From Bacteroidales bacterium (lineage in GTDB: Bacteria; Bacteroidota; Bacteroidia; Bacteroidales; UBA7960), in NCBI GenBank assembly GCA_007120675.1, contig SKNE01000133.1, forward strand, positions 1 through 13,121: a stretch of DNA of 13,121 nucleotides, given 5' to 3'. The notes below the pieces were generated by a model. The model ran no database searches. It was not told the origin of the DNA and saw only the letters and a program-made list of their open reading frames with translations. Made by a program: the position numbers and the translations under genes. Shown here in pieces: positions 1 to 8,200 of this stretch; position 1 is the first letter of the stretch; every line of letters begins with the position of its first letter.

Positions 1-1
1 A

Positions 2-2173
2 TACCGTTACGTATGGATACACATGGAGAACGGTCTTTCACTGGCTTACCAGGTTGCCAGCTTCTGGGCAGGGCAGGAGGGGAGTTTGCTTTTCTGGGTC
101 TTATGCCAGGTGGTGTTTGGCTTGCTGCTCATGCGCCTTGCCAGGCAATGGGAGATGCAGATAATGACCATTTTCGCTGTTTCACAGGTGTTTATGCTGA
201 GTATGCTGCTGGGACTGCGCTTTGGTAGCGTGAGTATCGGCCTGGATCCTTTCCTGCTGCTGCGCCTGGCACCCGAGAACGTTCAAAACCATTTTTTCCA
301 CAACCCCAACTACCTGTCCCTTATCACGGACGGAAACGGGCTCAACCCCCTGCTCCGCAATTTCTGGATGCTCTCCCATCCCCCGGTGACCTTTATAGGC
401 TATGCTGCGGTGCTTGTGCCGTTCAGCTTTGCCCTGGCCGGTTTGTGGCTGGGTAAGTTCCACGACTGGATCAGGCCGGCGCTGCCGTGGACCATACTGG
501 CCGTGTTTTTCCTCGGGGCCGGTATTCTGCTGGGTGGCATATGGGCCTACGAATCCCTCACTTTTGGTGGTTTTTGGGCCTGGGACCCCATCGAAAATGC
601 CTCCCTGGTTCCCTGGCTCATTATACTTGCTGCACTGCACCTGATGATCGTGTCTCAGAAAAAGCGGCACAGCTACGCCCCGGCCTTTCTGTTCACCATC
701 CTGTCTTTTGTCTTTGTGATTTACGCCACCTATCTGACCAGGAGCGGTGTTTTGTCTGAAACATCGGTGCATTCATTCGGCAGCGATGGCATGGGCCTGC
801 ATATCCTGGTCTATATGTTCTCTTTTTTGGTCCTCGGACTGGTACTTTTGTTCAGGCAGTACAAGCGACTGCCCTCCAAGGATACAGAGAAAATGTTCAC
901 CCGTGACTTCTGGCTTTTCGTGGGCTCGCTGGTGATGGTCCTCAGTGCCTTCCAGGTGATCTTCAGCACCTCCATTCCGGTCTTTAACAAGTTGCTTGGC
1001 ACCGGACTGGCCCCGCCAACGGATGTGGTGGATTATTACAACAGCTGGCAGTTGCCTTTTGCCGTGGCCATTGCCCTGTTGATTGGCGTGACACACTTCA
1101 TGCGCTGGGGGCGTAACGAGCCCGGGGCCTTTATCCGGCGAATGGCCTTCTCCCTGGGACTCTCCCTGGTAATCAGCGTGCTTGTGGCGGTCTTTTATGG
1201 CATTGGGGGACTGGCTTACCTGCTGATGCTTTTTTCCGCCCTGTTTGCCCTGATCTCCTCGCTGGATATGCTTTTCCGTTTTGGGAAACAGTACATCAGC
1301 CTGGGGGGTGCCCTCAGCCACGTGGGCATGGCCCTTTTTCTCCTGGCCGTCCTGCTCACCTTCTCCAAGAAAACCACCATCTCTCAGAACACCTCTGGCT
1401 ACTTCCTGGGAGAGGCCTTTCCTGAAACGGAAAACCTGTTGCTGATCAAGGGGGAGATCCTTCCCATGGGCGAGTTTCACGTGAGCTATGCGGGGAGACA
1501 CTTTGACGGGGAGCGGATCCATTACCAGGTGGACTTCTTAAAACAGAATAAGGAGGGTGATTTTTACAAGGTCTTCAGCTCCTATCCGGCGGTGCTTCTC
1601 AATGAGCGGATGGGCAACGTATATGAGCCCTATGCCAAGGTGTTCCCCTTCCGCGATATTTTCACCTATGTGACCTTCGCCGACCTCAGCGAAGAGGAGA
1701 TGCCCGAACCGTACAGGCTCATCGATGAACTCACCGTCACCGTTGGTGACACCATACCCATCAACAACAATTACCTGCTTTTTCGCGGGGTGCGAACCGA
1801 GGAGGAGCCCCTTGTGCCCATGGAAGAATATGTGAAGATCATTGCGGAGATGGAGATGCTCACCCACTTTGGGGAACGTTATCCGGTTGAGCCTGCCCTG
1901 ATCTTCAGTGAAGGGAATATTTTATATGATGACCACGTGATACAGGACATGGACCTGAAGCTGCGTTTCCGCGTTCCCGCCGATGAGCCTGACACCATAC
2001 ACCTTGAGCTGTACGAGGAGCACCTGGAGTTCATCATCATCAAAACAGTCCTGTTCCCATTAATCAATCTCTTGTGGCTCAGCATAATCATTATGCTAAC
2101 GGGACTGTGGATCGCTTATCGCGGACGGCGGAAGATCGCCATTCGCAAAAGCAGGAATCGAATGAAGGTCTGA
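2..2173 (+). CDS. ccmF: CcmF-type cytochrome c heme lyase, 5' end cut by window
   Basis: A polytopic membrane protein of the CcmF/CcsA (heme handling) superfamily. CcmF passes heme to apocytochrome c on the outer face of the inner membrane. Counting from the internal Met at base 23, the signature WWD region is residues 181-198 (FGGFWAWDPIENASLVPWL without its last residue), and four histidines match those expected in CcmF: H119 in SHPP, H206, H250 in SVHSF and H433 in SHVGM. LTRSGVLSETSVHSF (238-252) is also a CcmF hallmark. A soluble region of about 230 residues is followed by a last membrane helix near residues 680-703 and a basic tail, as in CcmF. The frame is open to the left edge, and the text just after Met23 (LAYQVASFWAGQEGSLLFW) aligns with an internal part of CcmF, so the real start lies upstream. 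The stop is one base before the next gene. The first Trp of the WGGxWxWD motif is Phe here. CcsA is the alternative name used for such proteins; the periplasmic tail favours CcmF. Confidence 0.93.
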   Translation, partial: YRYVWIHMENGLSLAYQVASFWAGQEGSLLFWVLCQVVFGLLLMRLARQWEMQIMTIFAVSQVFMLSMLLGLRFGSVSIGLDPFLLLRLAPENVQNHFFHNPNYLSLITDGNGLNPLLRNFWMLSHPPVTFIGYAAVLVPFSFALAGLWLGKFHDWIRPALPWTILAVFFLGAGILLGGIWAYESLTFGGFWAWDPIENASLVPWLIILAALHLMIVSQKKRHSYAPAFLFTILSFVFVIYATYLTRSGVLSETSVHSFGSDGMGLHILVYMFSFLVLGLVLLFRQYKRLPSKDTEKMFTRDFWLFVGSLVMVLSAFQVIFSTSIPVFNKLLGTGLAPPTDVVDYYNSWQLPFAVAIALLIGVTHFMRWGRNEPGAFIRRMAFSLGLSLVISVLVAVFYGIGGLAYLLMLFSALFALISSLDMLFRFGKQYISLGGALSHVGMALFLLAVLLTFSKKTTISQNTSGYFLGEAFPETENLLLIKGEILPMGEFHVSYAGRHFDGERIHYQVDFLKQNKEGDFYKVFSSYPAVLLNERMGNVYEPYAKVFPFRDIFTYVTFADLSEEEMPEPYRLIDELTVTVGDTIPINNNYLLFRGVRTEEEPLVPMEEYVKIIAEMEMLTHFGERYPVEPALIFSEGNILYDDHVIQDMDLKLRFRVPADEPDTIHLELYEEHLEFIIIKTVLFPLINLLWLSIIIMLTGLWIAYRGRRKIAIRKSRNRMKV

Positions 2174-2174
2174 C

Positions 2175-2948
2175 ATGAAGCAGATTTCACGCATCGTAAT
2201 GATTGGTGCCGGCAACGTGGCATTTCACCTTTCGCAGGCTTTTGCCGATGCCGGTTGCACCATTGTCCAGGTATACAGCCGCAGTCTGTCGTCAGCCGGT
2301 GCCCTTGGCGCCACACATTCCTGTCCGTTCACCGACCGCATGGACTCACTGCTTCCTGGTGCTGACCTCTACGTGATTGCCATTGCCGATGACGCCATCC
2401 CGGAACTGCTAAAGCGCTTCCCCTTCAGGCGCGCATTGCTCGCCCACACATCCGGCAGCACCTCCATGGAGGTGCTCTCCGCGGCTAGTGATCACCCCGC
2501 CGTGCTTTATCCGCTCCAGACGCTGAGCAGGGACGTGCCGGTCCCCTTCCGGGAGGTACCCCTTTGCATCGAAGCCCTGGAACCCGCAGACATGCTTCGC
2601 CTGGAGGAGCTGGCCCGGCGGCTGAGCGACAGGGTGTATAAGGTGGATTCGGATGCCCGCCGAACCCTTCACGTGGCCGCGGTCTTCGCCTGCAACTTCG
2701 TGAACCATATGTATGCTTTGTCGGCCGACATCCTTGAAGAGCATGGCTTGCCCTTCGAGATGCTGCGTCCGCTGATCAGTGAAACGGCGCGGAAGGCCCG
2801 GCAGGGCAGTCCGCGCAGCTTGCAAACGGGACCGGCCCGGCGAAAGGATCTGGAAGTGATCGGAAAGCACCTGGAGATCTTGTCCCACAAACCCGGTTTC
2901 CAGAAAATGTATAACTTTATCAGCGAAAGCATCCGGAAGATGTACTGA
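2175..2948 (+). CDS. Rossmann-fold and DUF2520 domain protein
   Basis: A 257-residue soluble protein. The N-terminal half is an NAD(P)-type Rossmann fold: IVMIGAGNVAFHLSQAF (residues 7-23) gives the GxGNxA dinucleotide loop, ADLYVIAIADDAI (63-75) is the fourth-strand region, and HTSGS (91-95) and LYPLQTLS (111-118) resemble the ketopantoate/pyrroline-5-carboxylate reductase type of dehydrogenase. The C-terminal half is a helical DUF2520 domain, with HVAAVFACNFVNHMY (166-180) and the conserved QTGPARRKD (217-225). Length is normal for the family. Substrate is not known for the family, and I do not infer one. It begins one base after the CcmF stop, so translation is likely coupled to it. Its downstream neighbours (HAD phosphatase, UbiA, Maf) recur with it in Bacteroidota as far as I recall. 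Confidence 0.9.
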   Translation: MKQISRIVMIGAGNVAFHLSQAFADAGCTIVQVYSRSLSSAGALGATHSCPFTDRMDSLLPGADLYVIAIADDAIPELLKRFPFRRALLAHTSGSTSMEVLSAASDHPAVLYPLQTLSRDVPVPFREVPLCIEALEPADMLRLEELARRLSDRVYKVDSDARRTLHVAAVFACNFVNHMYALSADILEEHGLPFEMLRPLISETARKARQGSPRSLQTGPARRKDLEVIGKHLEILSHKPGFQKMYNFISESIRKMY

Positions 2949-2951
2949 GGG

Positions 2952-2979
2952 GACCGGATCACGGCAGGGCTATCCGGTC
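2952..2979 (+). other. Hairpin just after the DUF2520 gene
   Basis: A perfect 8-base inverted repeat: GACCGGAT at 2952-2959 pairs with ATCCGGTC at 2972-2979 across a 12-base loop. It starts three bases after the stop codon. No T-run follows, so it is not a textbook intrinsic terminator. It may be a 3' mRNA structure that attenuates or stabilises the transcript. A 10-base perfect palindrome (TGCCGCGGCA, 2981-2990) follows at once. The rest of the 2949-3086 gap shows no TAnnTTTG element or other recognisable site. Confidence 0.35.
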
Positions 2980-3086
2980 ATGCCGCGGCAGCGGACAGAC
3001 ACGGTGGCAGCTCCTCATCACCCATGCAGGACCTTAACCGGAAGGGCCTAAACCCATAACTGGAAACGAATTGATCACCATTGACC

Positions 3087-3608
3087 ATGACCAATTACAA
3101 ACAGCTTTTAAAGGACGTTGATACATTCATTTTTGATGTGGACGGGGTAATGACCACGGGCATCGTACTGCTGAGTCCCGGTGGGGAGATGCTGCGGAAC
3201 ATGAATGTGAAAGATGGCTACGCCTTGCAGCTGGCCGTCCGCAAGTCCTACCGCATCATCATCATCACCGGTGGCAGCTGTGACACTGTGCGCAAGCGCT
3301 TCAACCTGCTGGGCATTGAAGATGTTTACCTGGGCGTTGGTAACAAGCTCAAGCTCTTCAGGCAACTTGTCAGCGAGAAAAACCTGGATCCCGCCCGCAT
3401 ACTGTATATGGGTGACGACATACCGGACTACAAGGTGATGCTTGAAGTGGGCGTGCCTGCCTGTCCGGCCGATGCGGTGGAAGAGGTAAAGGCCATCTGC
3501 AAATACATCTCCCCCCACGAGGGGGGCAAGGCCTGTGTGAGGGATGTGCTGGAGCAGGTGATGCGCATCCAGGATAAGTGGTTTGATGACGACGGTTTTC
3601 AGTGGTAA
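3087..3608 (+). CDS. kdsC: KdsC-like HAD phosphatase (3-deoxy-manno-octulosonate 8-phosphate phosphatase family)
   Basis: A 173-residue HAD-superfamily hydrolase of the small capless KdsC/YrbI type. KdsC removes phosphate from Kdo-8-phosphate to give Kdo for the lipopolysaccharide inner core, in the cytoplasm. All four HAD motifs are visible: FIFDVDGVMTTG (residues 15-25; nucleophile D17, acid/base D19), IITGG with T61, a lysine at K87 in NKLKLF, and MGDDIPDYKVM (108-118; metal-binding D110/D111, plus D114). The C-terminal tail has the GGKACVRDVLEQV segment (146-158), typical of KdsC, which forms tetramers with this tail over a neighbour's active site. I chose ATG 3087; an in-frame TTG six bases upstream would add two residues and is less likely. 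It is separated from the gene before by 138 bases but is tightly joined to the gene after. Other sugar-acid phosphatases of the same family cannot be excluded. Confidence 0.85.
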   Translation: MTNYKQLLKDVDTFIFDVDGVMTTGIVLLSPGGEMLRNMNVKDGYALQLAVRKSYRIIIITGGSCDTVRKRFNLLGIEDVYLGVGNKLKLFRQLVSEKNLDPARILYMGDDIPDYKVMLEVGVPACPADAVEEVKAICKYISPHEGGKACVRDVLEQVMRIQDKWFDDDGFQW

Positions 3609-3619
3609 AAGCATTTCCC

Positions 3620-4567
3620 ATGGACTCTCTCAGAGCCTACTTGCGCTTATTTCGCTGGCCCAATTTGCTCATGATCGCCCTTACGCAATACCTCCTGCGT
3701 CACGTGATCATCCTGCCCCTCTTTGGAGGCAGTGGATTGCCGGAGCACCTCTTCCTGCTCTTTGTCCTGGCCACCCTTTTTTTGAGCGCGGCAGGTTATG
3801 CGGTCAATGACTTTTATGACCTCCGTACCGACCGGATCAACCGGCCGGACAAGCAGGTGCTTGTAAGAAGGCTGCCGCGACACCATGCGCTCCGTGCCTA
3901 CGTCGTCCTGGTGATCTTGTCCCTACTCACCACAGCCTGGCTCTCACACCAGATGGTCTACTATCCGCTCCTGTGGCTGTTTGCCGGTGTGGCCCTCAGC
4001 AGCTGGCTTTACAGTGCCGTGCTGAAACGGACCTTCCTGGTGGGAAATTTGTTCATCAGCATCCTGGCCGCACTGATGGTTTTGCTGGTTTGGATGATTG
4101 AACACCATGCCTTCGTCCATTCATCCGGCTACCCTGGTCCCTGTTTCTTTTCCGCCGCCCCGGTGGTCGTTGCCTATGCCCTTTTTGCCGCTTTTTCGAC
4201 CCTTTTGCGGGAGCTGCTGAAGGACCTGGAGGATTTCCGCGGCGATTTGAGGGCCGGACGCAAAACCCTGCCGGTGGTGCTGGGGGTAGGCAATACCAAG
4301 CGCGTGGCCACCGTGCTGACCCTGATCATCCTTGGCGGGATAGCTGTCACCAAGGTGCTTGTTTTCGGTGCGGGCACACTCTGGCTGTCTGCCTACCTGC
4401 TGGTGGCTGTCTTGCTGCCTTTCCTGGTATTGTTGTTTTCGCTCATGGGGCTGGCCGGACCAAGCAACTTCCCCCTGGCTCAGCGGTTGGTGAAGTTCGC
4501 CATGTTGACGGGGATTCTTTCCATGCTGATTCTCAGTGCCTATTTCAACCAACTATGGAATTGTTAG
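3620..4567 (+). CDS. UbiA-family membrane prenyltransferase (possibly geranylgeranylglycerol-phosphate geranylgeranyltransferase-like)
   Basis: A 315-residue polytopic membrane enzyme with the two Asp-rich motifs of the UbiA superfamily: NDFYDLRTD (N63, D64, D67, D71), and DLEDFRGD (202-209) followed by RKTLPVVLG. These bind Mg2+ and the prenyl diphosphate, and the family transfers a prenyl chain to an acceptor inside the membrane. The N-terminal FRWPNLLMIALTQYLLR and the overall pattern resemble Bacteroidota proteins usually named geranylgeranylglycerol-phosphate geranylgeranyltransferase. The true acceptor is not shown by sequence, and a quinone-type acceptor remains possible. About eight to nine hydrophobic segments are visible. 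I prefer ATG 3620, eleven bases after the previous stop; a GTG at 3602, overlapping that stop, would add six residues. The 3' end overlaps the Maf gene by 13 bases, implying co-translation. Confidence 0.85.
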   Translation: MDSLRAYLRLFRWPNLLMIALTQYLLRHVIILPLFGGSGLPEHLFLLFVLATLFLSAAGYAVNDFYDLRTDRINRPDKQVLVRRLPRHHALRAYVVLVILSLLTTAWLSHQMVYYPLLWLFAGVALSSWLYSAVLKRTFLVGNLFISILAALMVLLVWMIEHHAFVHSSGYPGPCFFSAAPVVVAYALFAAFSTLLRELLKDLEDFRGDLRAGRKTLPVVLGVGNTKRVATVLTLIILGGIAVTKVLVFGAGTLWLSAYLLVAVLLPFLVLLFSLMGLAGPSNFPLAQRLVKFAMLTGILSMLILSAYFNQLWNC

Positions 4568-5157
4568 ATTGTTTTAAAGCCTTCGATATCATCCTGGCCT
4601 CCCAGTCGCCGCGTCGCCACGCCCTCATGAAAGCCGCCGGCATCCCCTTCCGCACCATGGTCAGGCCCACCGAAGAAGCGGTGCCGCCGGGTATGGCTCC
4701 GCTGGATGTGGTGCTCCATCTTTGCCGGGAAAAGGCAGACTGCTTCCCCGGCGAGATAAAAGATCCCGCAGTGGTGCTCATCACGGCCGACACCATCGTG
4801 GTGCACCGGGGTGAGATCATCAACAAGCCTGCTGACGCCCCCGACGCCATCAGGATGCTGGGCCGGCTGTCGGGCAGCACCCATGAAGTCTATACCGGCG
4901 TCTGCATACGGCACGGCTTAAGGGAGGTCCTCGTCCATGACCACTCTTTTGTCACCTTCCGGCCGCTTCGTGAGGAGGAGATCAGGCATTATGTGGCCCA
5001 TTATGCCCCCTATGACAAGGCCGGCGCTTATGGGATACAAGACTGGATAGGGTATATCGGCATCACCGCCATCCGGGGATCCTACCACAACGTGATGGGC
5101 CTGCCCATACACAAGGTGTATGAAGTGCTTTCCGATCTCTTGTGCAGCCGGCCGTGA
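4555..5157 (+). CDS. maf: Maf family nucleotide pyrophosphatase
   Basis: A 200-residue Maf/HAM1-like (ITPase-superfamily) protein. Maf enzymes hydrolyse nucleoside triphosphates, often dTTP, UTP or modified pyrimidines, to the monophosphate and pyrophosphate in the cytoplasm, and have been linked to septum formation. The motifs are complete: ILASQSPRRHALM (residues 13-25), the ADT box with catalytic Asp79, NKPADAPDAIRMLGRLSGSTH with K91, HEVYTGV, YDKAGAYGIQD (153-163), and the end motif GSYHNVMGLPIHKVYEVL. DKAGAYGIQ is more like the dTTP/UTP-type (YhdE) than the YceF group, but I cannot confirm the specificity. Length is normal. The ATG lies within the last codons of the UbiA-family gene. It is the last gene of the housekeeping block; a 73-base spacer with its own promoter follows. 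Confidence 0.93.
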   Translation: MELLDCFKAFDIILASQSPRRHALMKAAGIPFRTMVRPTEEAVPPGMAPLDVVLHLCREKADCFPGEIKDPAVVLITADTIVVHRGEIINKPADAPDAIRMLGRLSGSTHEVYTGVCIRHGLREVLVHDHSFVTFRPLREEEIRHYVAHYAPYDKAGAYGIQDWIGYIGITAIRGSYHNVMGLPIHKVYEVLSDLLCSRP

Positions 5158-5161
5158 GCGC

Positions 5162-5179
5162 TTGCCTCCCGTCAGGCAG
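5162..5179 (+). other. Short hairpin after maf
   Basis: TTGCCT (5162-5167) pairs with AGGCAG (5174-5179), five Watson-Crick pairs plus one G-T pair, around a six-base loop. It starts five bases after the maf stop. It could help end the housekeeping transcript, but the stem is short and no T-run follows, so the call is weak. Confidence 0.22.
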
Positions 5180-5194
5180 ATCACATTTAATGCG

Positions 5195-5202
5195 TATCTT
5201 TG
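5195..5202 (+). promoter_or_regulatory. Bacteroidota-type -7 promoter element before the CotH pair
   Basis: TATCTTTG is an exact match to the TAnnTTTG -7 consensus of Bacteroidota primary sigma factor promoters. Transcription would start about seven bases downstream, giving a leader of roughly 20 bases before ATG 5231. I see no good TTTG at the expected -33 distance, which lowers confidence. Its place in the spacer between maf and the first large secreted protein fits a separate transcription unit for the pair. Confidence 0.6.
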
Positions 5203-5230
5203 TGCAGCCCAAGGGCCGATTTACTGAGTC

Positions 5231-8200
5231 ATGAGTTTTCTCCAACCCACCTGGTTATGCCGGCTTAGCCTGCTGTTGACCCTTTGCTGCCTGAACACAC
5301 AGGCTGCCTTTGCCGCTGCATCCCATCTGCGCATCAATGAAGTGATGGCGTCCAACGCCACCACCATCCCGGATGAGGATGGTGATTATGAGGACTGGAT
5401 TGAACTCTACAATGCCGGCAGTGAAACCATCCACCTCCTGGGCTTTGGCTTGTCTGACGACTACGGGAACCCGTTCCGCTGGGTGTTTCCGGAGATCAGC
5501 ATCGACCCGGGTGAATACCTGCTTGTCTGGGCCTCGGGAAAGAACCGGAACAACCCCTCACAGCCCCTGCACACCAACTTCAGCATCAGCTCGGCCGGTG
5601 AAGAGGTGCTGATCACCCATCCTGACGGCACCCTCCTGGATGAGCTGGAGCCCACCCCCATCCCCACCGACATCAGCTATGGCCGGCAGCCCGACGGACT
5701 GGGCCCCTGGATGTATTTTGATGAGCCCACCCCCGGCGCTGCCAACGACACCCCCGGGGCATACGGCCTGCTCGACCCACCGGTGTTCTCCCTCCACGGC
5801 GGTTTTTTCCAGGATGACCAGCTCCTGCTCATTGAGCATGGAGATCCGGAGGCGGTCATTGTTTACAGCCTGGATGGCTCTGAACCCTGCCTGGAGAACC
5901 TCCAGGGCACCTCCTACACCTACAAGAACGACTACCCCTTTCACCCCGATGACCCCTTTGGCGTTTTCCTGGAGCACAGCTATACATCGCACCTCTACGG
6001 AGAAGGGATCTCCCTTGGGGACCGCTCCCCTGAGCCCGACAAGCTGACCCGGATATCGGCCACGGTGCAGACGCCGGACTACATGCCTCCCGACCCGGTG
6101 TATAAGGGGCAGGTGGTCCGTGCCCGCGCCTTCAGGGAGGGCATGCTGCCCAGCGCGATCGTGACCCACAGCTATTTCTTTCATCCCGACGGCGCCGGAC
6201 GCTTCAGCCTGCCCATCCTCTCTGTGGCCATACAGGAAGACTGGCTCTTTGATTATCACCTGGGCATATACACCCCGGGACTTGATGCCGACCAGTGGCG
6301 CCTGGATAACCCGGGAGAGACGTTCACCTGGCCCTATCGCGGCAACTTCAGGCGGCGGGGAGATGAGTGGGAGTACAGGACGCACCTTGAACTGTTCGAG
6401 GGGCCGGGAAAGGAGCGCTCCTTCTCACAAGACCTGGGCCTTCGCATACACGGGGGAGCAACCCGCTCCTTCCCGGCAAAATCCCTGAGGATCTATGCCC
6501 GTAACATGTATGGGTCATCCCACATGGTCCACCATTTTTTTGGCGGCCCCTCGCAGGCCTACAAGCGGCTGATCGTGCGCAACTCGGGGAACGACTTCCC
6601 CACCTCTGTCTGGCGGCCTGACCACACCTCACGGACCATGTTCAGGGACGCCGCCATCCAGCGGATCGTCGGACACATGCACTTCGACACACAGGCCTAC
6701 CGCCCCGTTATCCTCTTTATCAACGGTGAATACTGGGGTGTGCATAACATCAGGGAGCGCTATGACAAGCACTACCTGCATCGCCGCTACGGGGTGGACG
6801 AGGATCAGCTGGACATCCTCACCGGGAAGGACGAGGTGAAAGAAGGCGATAACCTGCATTTCAGGGAGACCATCCAATACATTGAGAACCACGGGGTGGT
6901 GGAGGACCACCATTACCAGTGGGTGATGACGCGCATGGACACGGAGAACTTCATCGATTACCAGATCGCCAATATTTTTGCAGACAATACCGACTGGCCG
7001 GGCAACAACATTGATTTCTGGCGGTTGCGCACGGCAACATTCGATCCCTCTGCACCCCAGGGACACGATGGCCGCTGGCGCTGGTTGCTCTTCGACATGG
7101 ATTTCGGCTTCGGCCTTGTGCCCCTTGGCGGCGGCCCTGCCTACGCGCACAACACCCTGGATTTTGCCACCACCACCGAAGGATCCAGCTGGCCCAATCC
7201 ACCCTGGTCAACCTTTCTGCTCAGGAGCCTGCTGGAGAATGAGGGGTTTCGCCATCAATTCATCAACCGTTTCGCTGATCAGCTCAATACAGCCTTCCTC
7301 CCCGAAAGGACCACCTCCATCATAGAGGAGATGCAGGCTGCCATAGCACCTGAAATGGCAGAGCATTTTACCCGCTGGGTATATCCCGAGGGCCTTGAGG
7401 AGTGGTCAGGGCATGTGGAGGTGATGCAACGCTTTGCGCTGCACCGTCCCCTGCACCAGCGGCTGCATATCATGGAGCAATTCGGACTGACGGGCACCGT
7501 GAACGTCAGGGTGGATGTATCCAACCAGCTGATGGGCCATGTCAGGGTCAATACGGTGGACATCAGGCCGGGCACCCCCGGCGTGGACGATTATCCTTAC
7601 CCGTGGCAGGGAAAGTATTTCCGCTCAGTTCCTATTGAGCTGGAGGCCATCCCTGCCCCGGGCTACCTGTTCAGTCACTGGGAGGGGAGCGTGCAGGGCA
7701 CGGATGCGGTGGCAGTGATTGATTTATCTTCTGATGTACAGGTGATGGCACACTTTGAAAAGATCGACGAGCCGGTGCTCATTCACTACTGGTTGTTTGA
7801 CACCTCCATCCCCAACGATACCCCGCTTGAGTGGCTGGACGCCTCCTATTCACCCCCGGGAGGTGCGGCCATTGAATACCACAGCTGCCTGGAGGGCTAC
7901 CCCTACGACCCCTCCCACCCGCTGTGGAGGAAGGCATCCATGGAGCGGCGCAATCAGCCTGCCATCATCAATTACCGTCCCGAGGGAAATGATGGCATCC
8001 CCTACAGCCAGGCCAATATGCGTGGCCTACAGGTGCGTCAGCCATTCCGCGACGGCAACAGGGAGAATACCATGGTATGGCACCTGCCCACATCAGGCTT
8101 CACCGACATCGTCCTGCGCTTTGCCGCCAGGGACGAAGGGGCAGCCGGAAAGCTGCTGGTGGACTACCAGTGGCAGGATGGGCAAGATCAGTGGACCACC

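Noticed and set aside
23..25. ATG at base 23 as the start of the CcmF gene
   Set aside because: The frame is open to the left edge, and the residues just after this Met align with an internal part of CcmF, so the gene starts before the window.
773..1522. A 249-codon open frame on the - strand
   Set aside because: It is a shadow of CcmF; its text is low-complexity polar sequence with no membrane or domain pattern.
3081..3083. TTG 3081 as the start of the HAD phosphatase
   Set aside because: An ATG two codons later gives the normal N-terminus of the family.
5558..6385. A 275-codon open frame on the - strand
   Set aside because: It is a shadow of the lamin-tail and chitobiase-like part of paralogue 1, with no recognisable motif.
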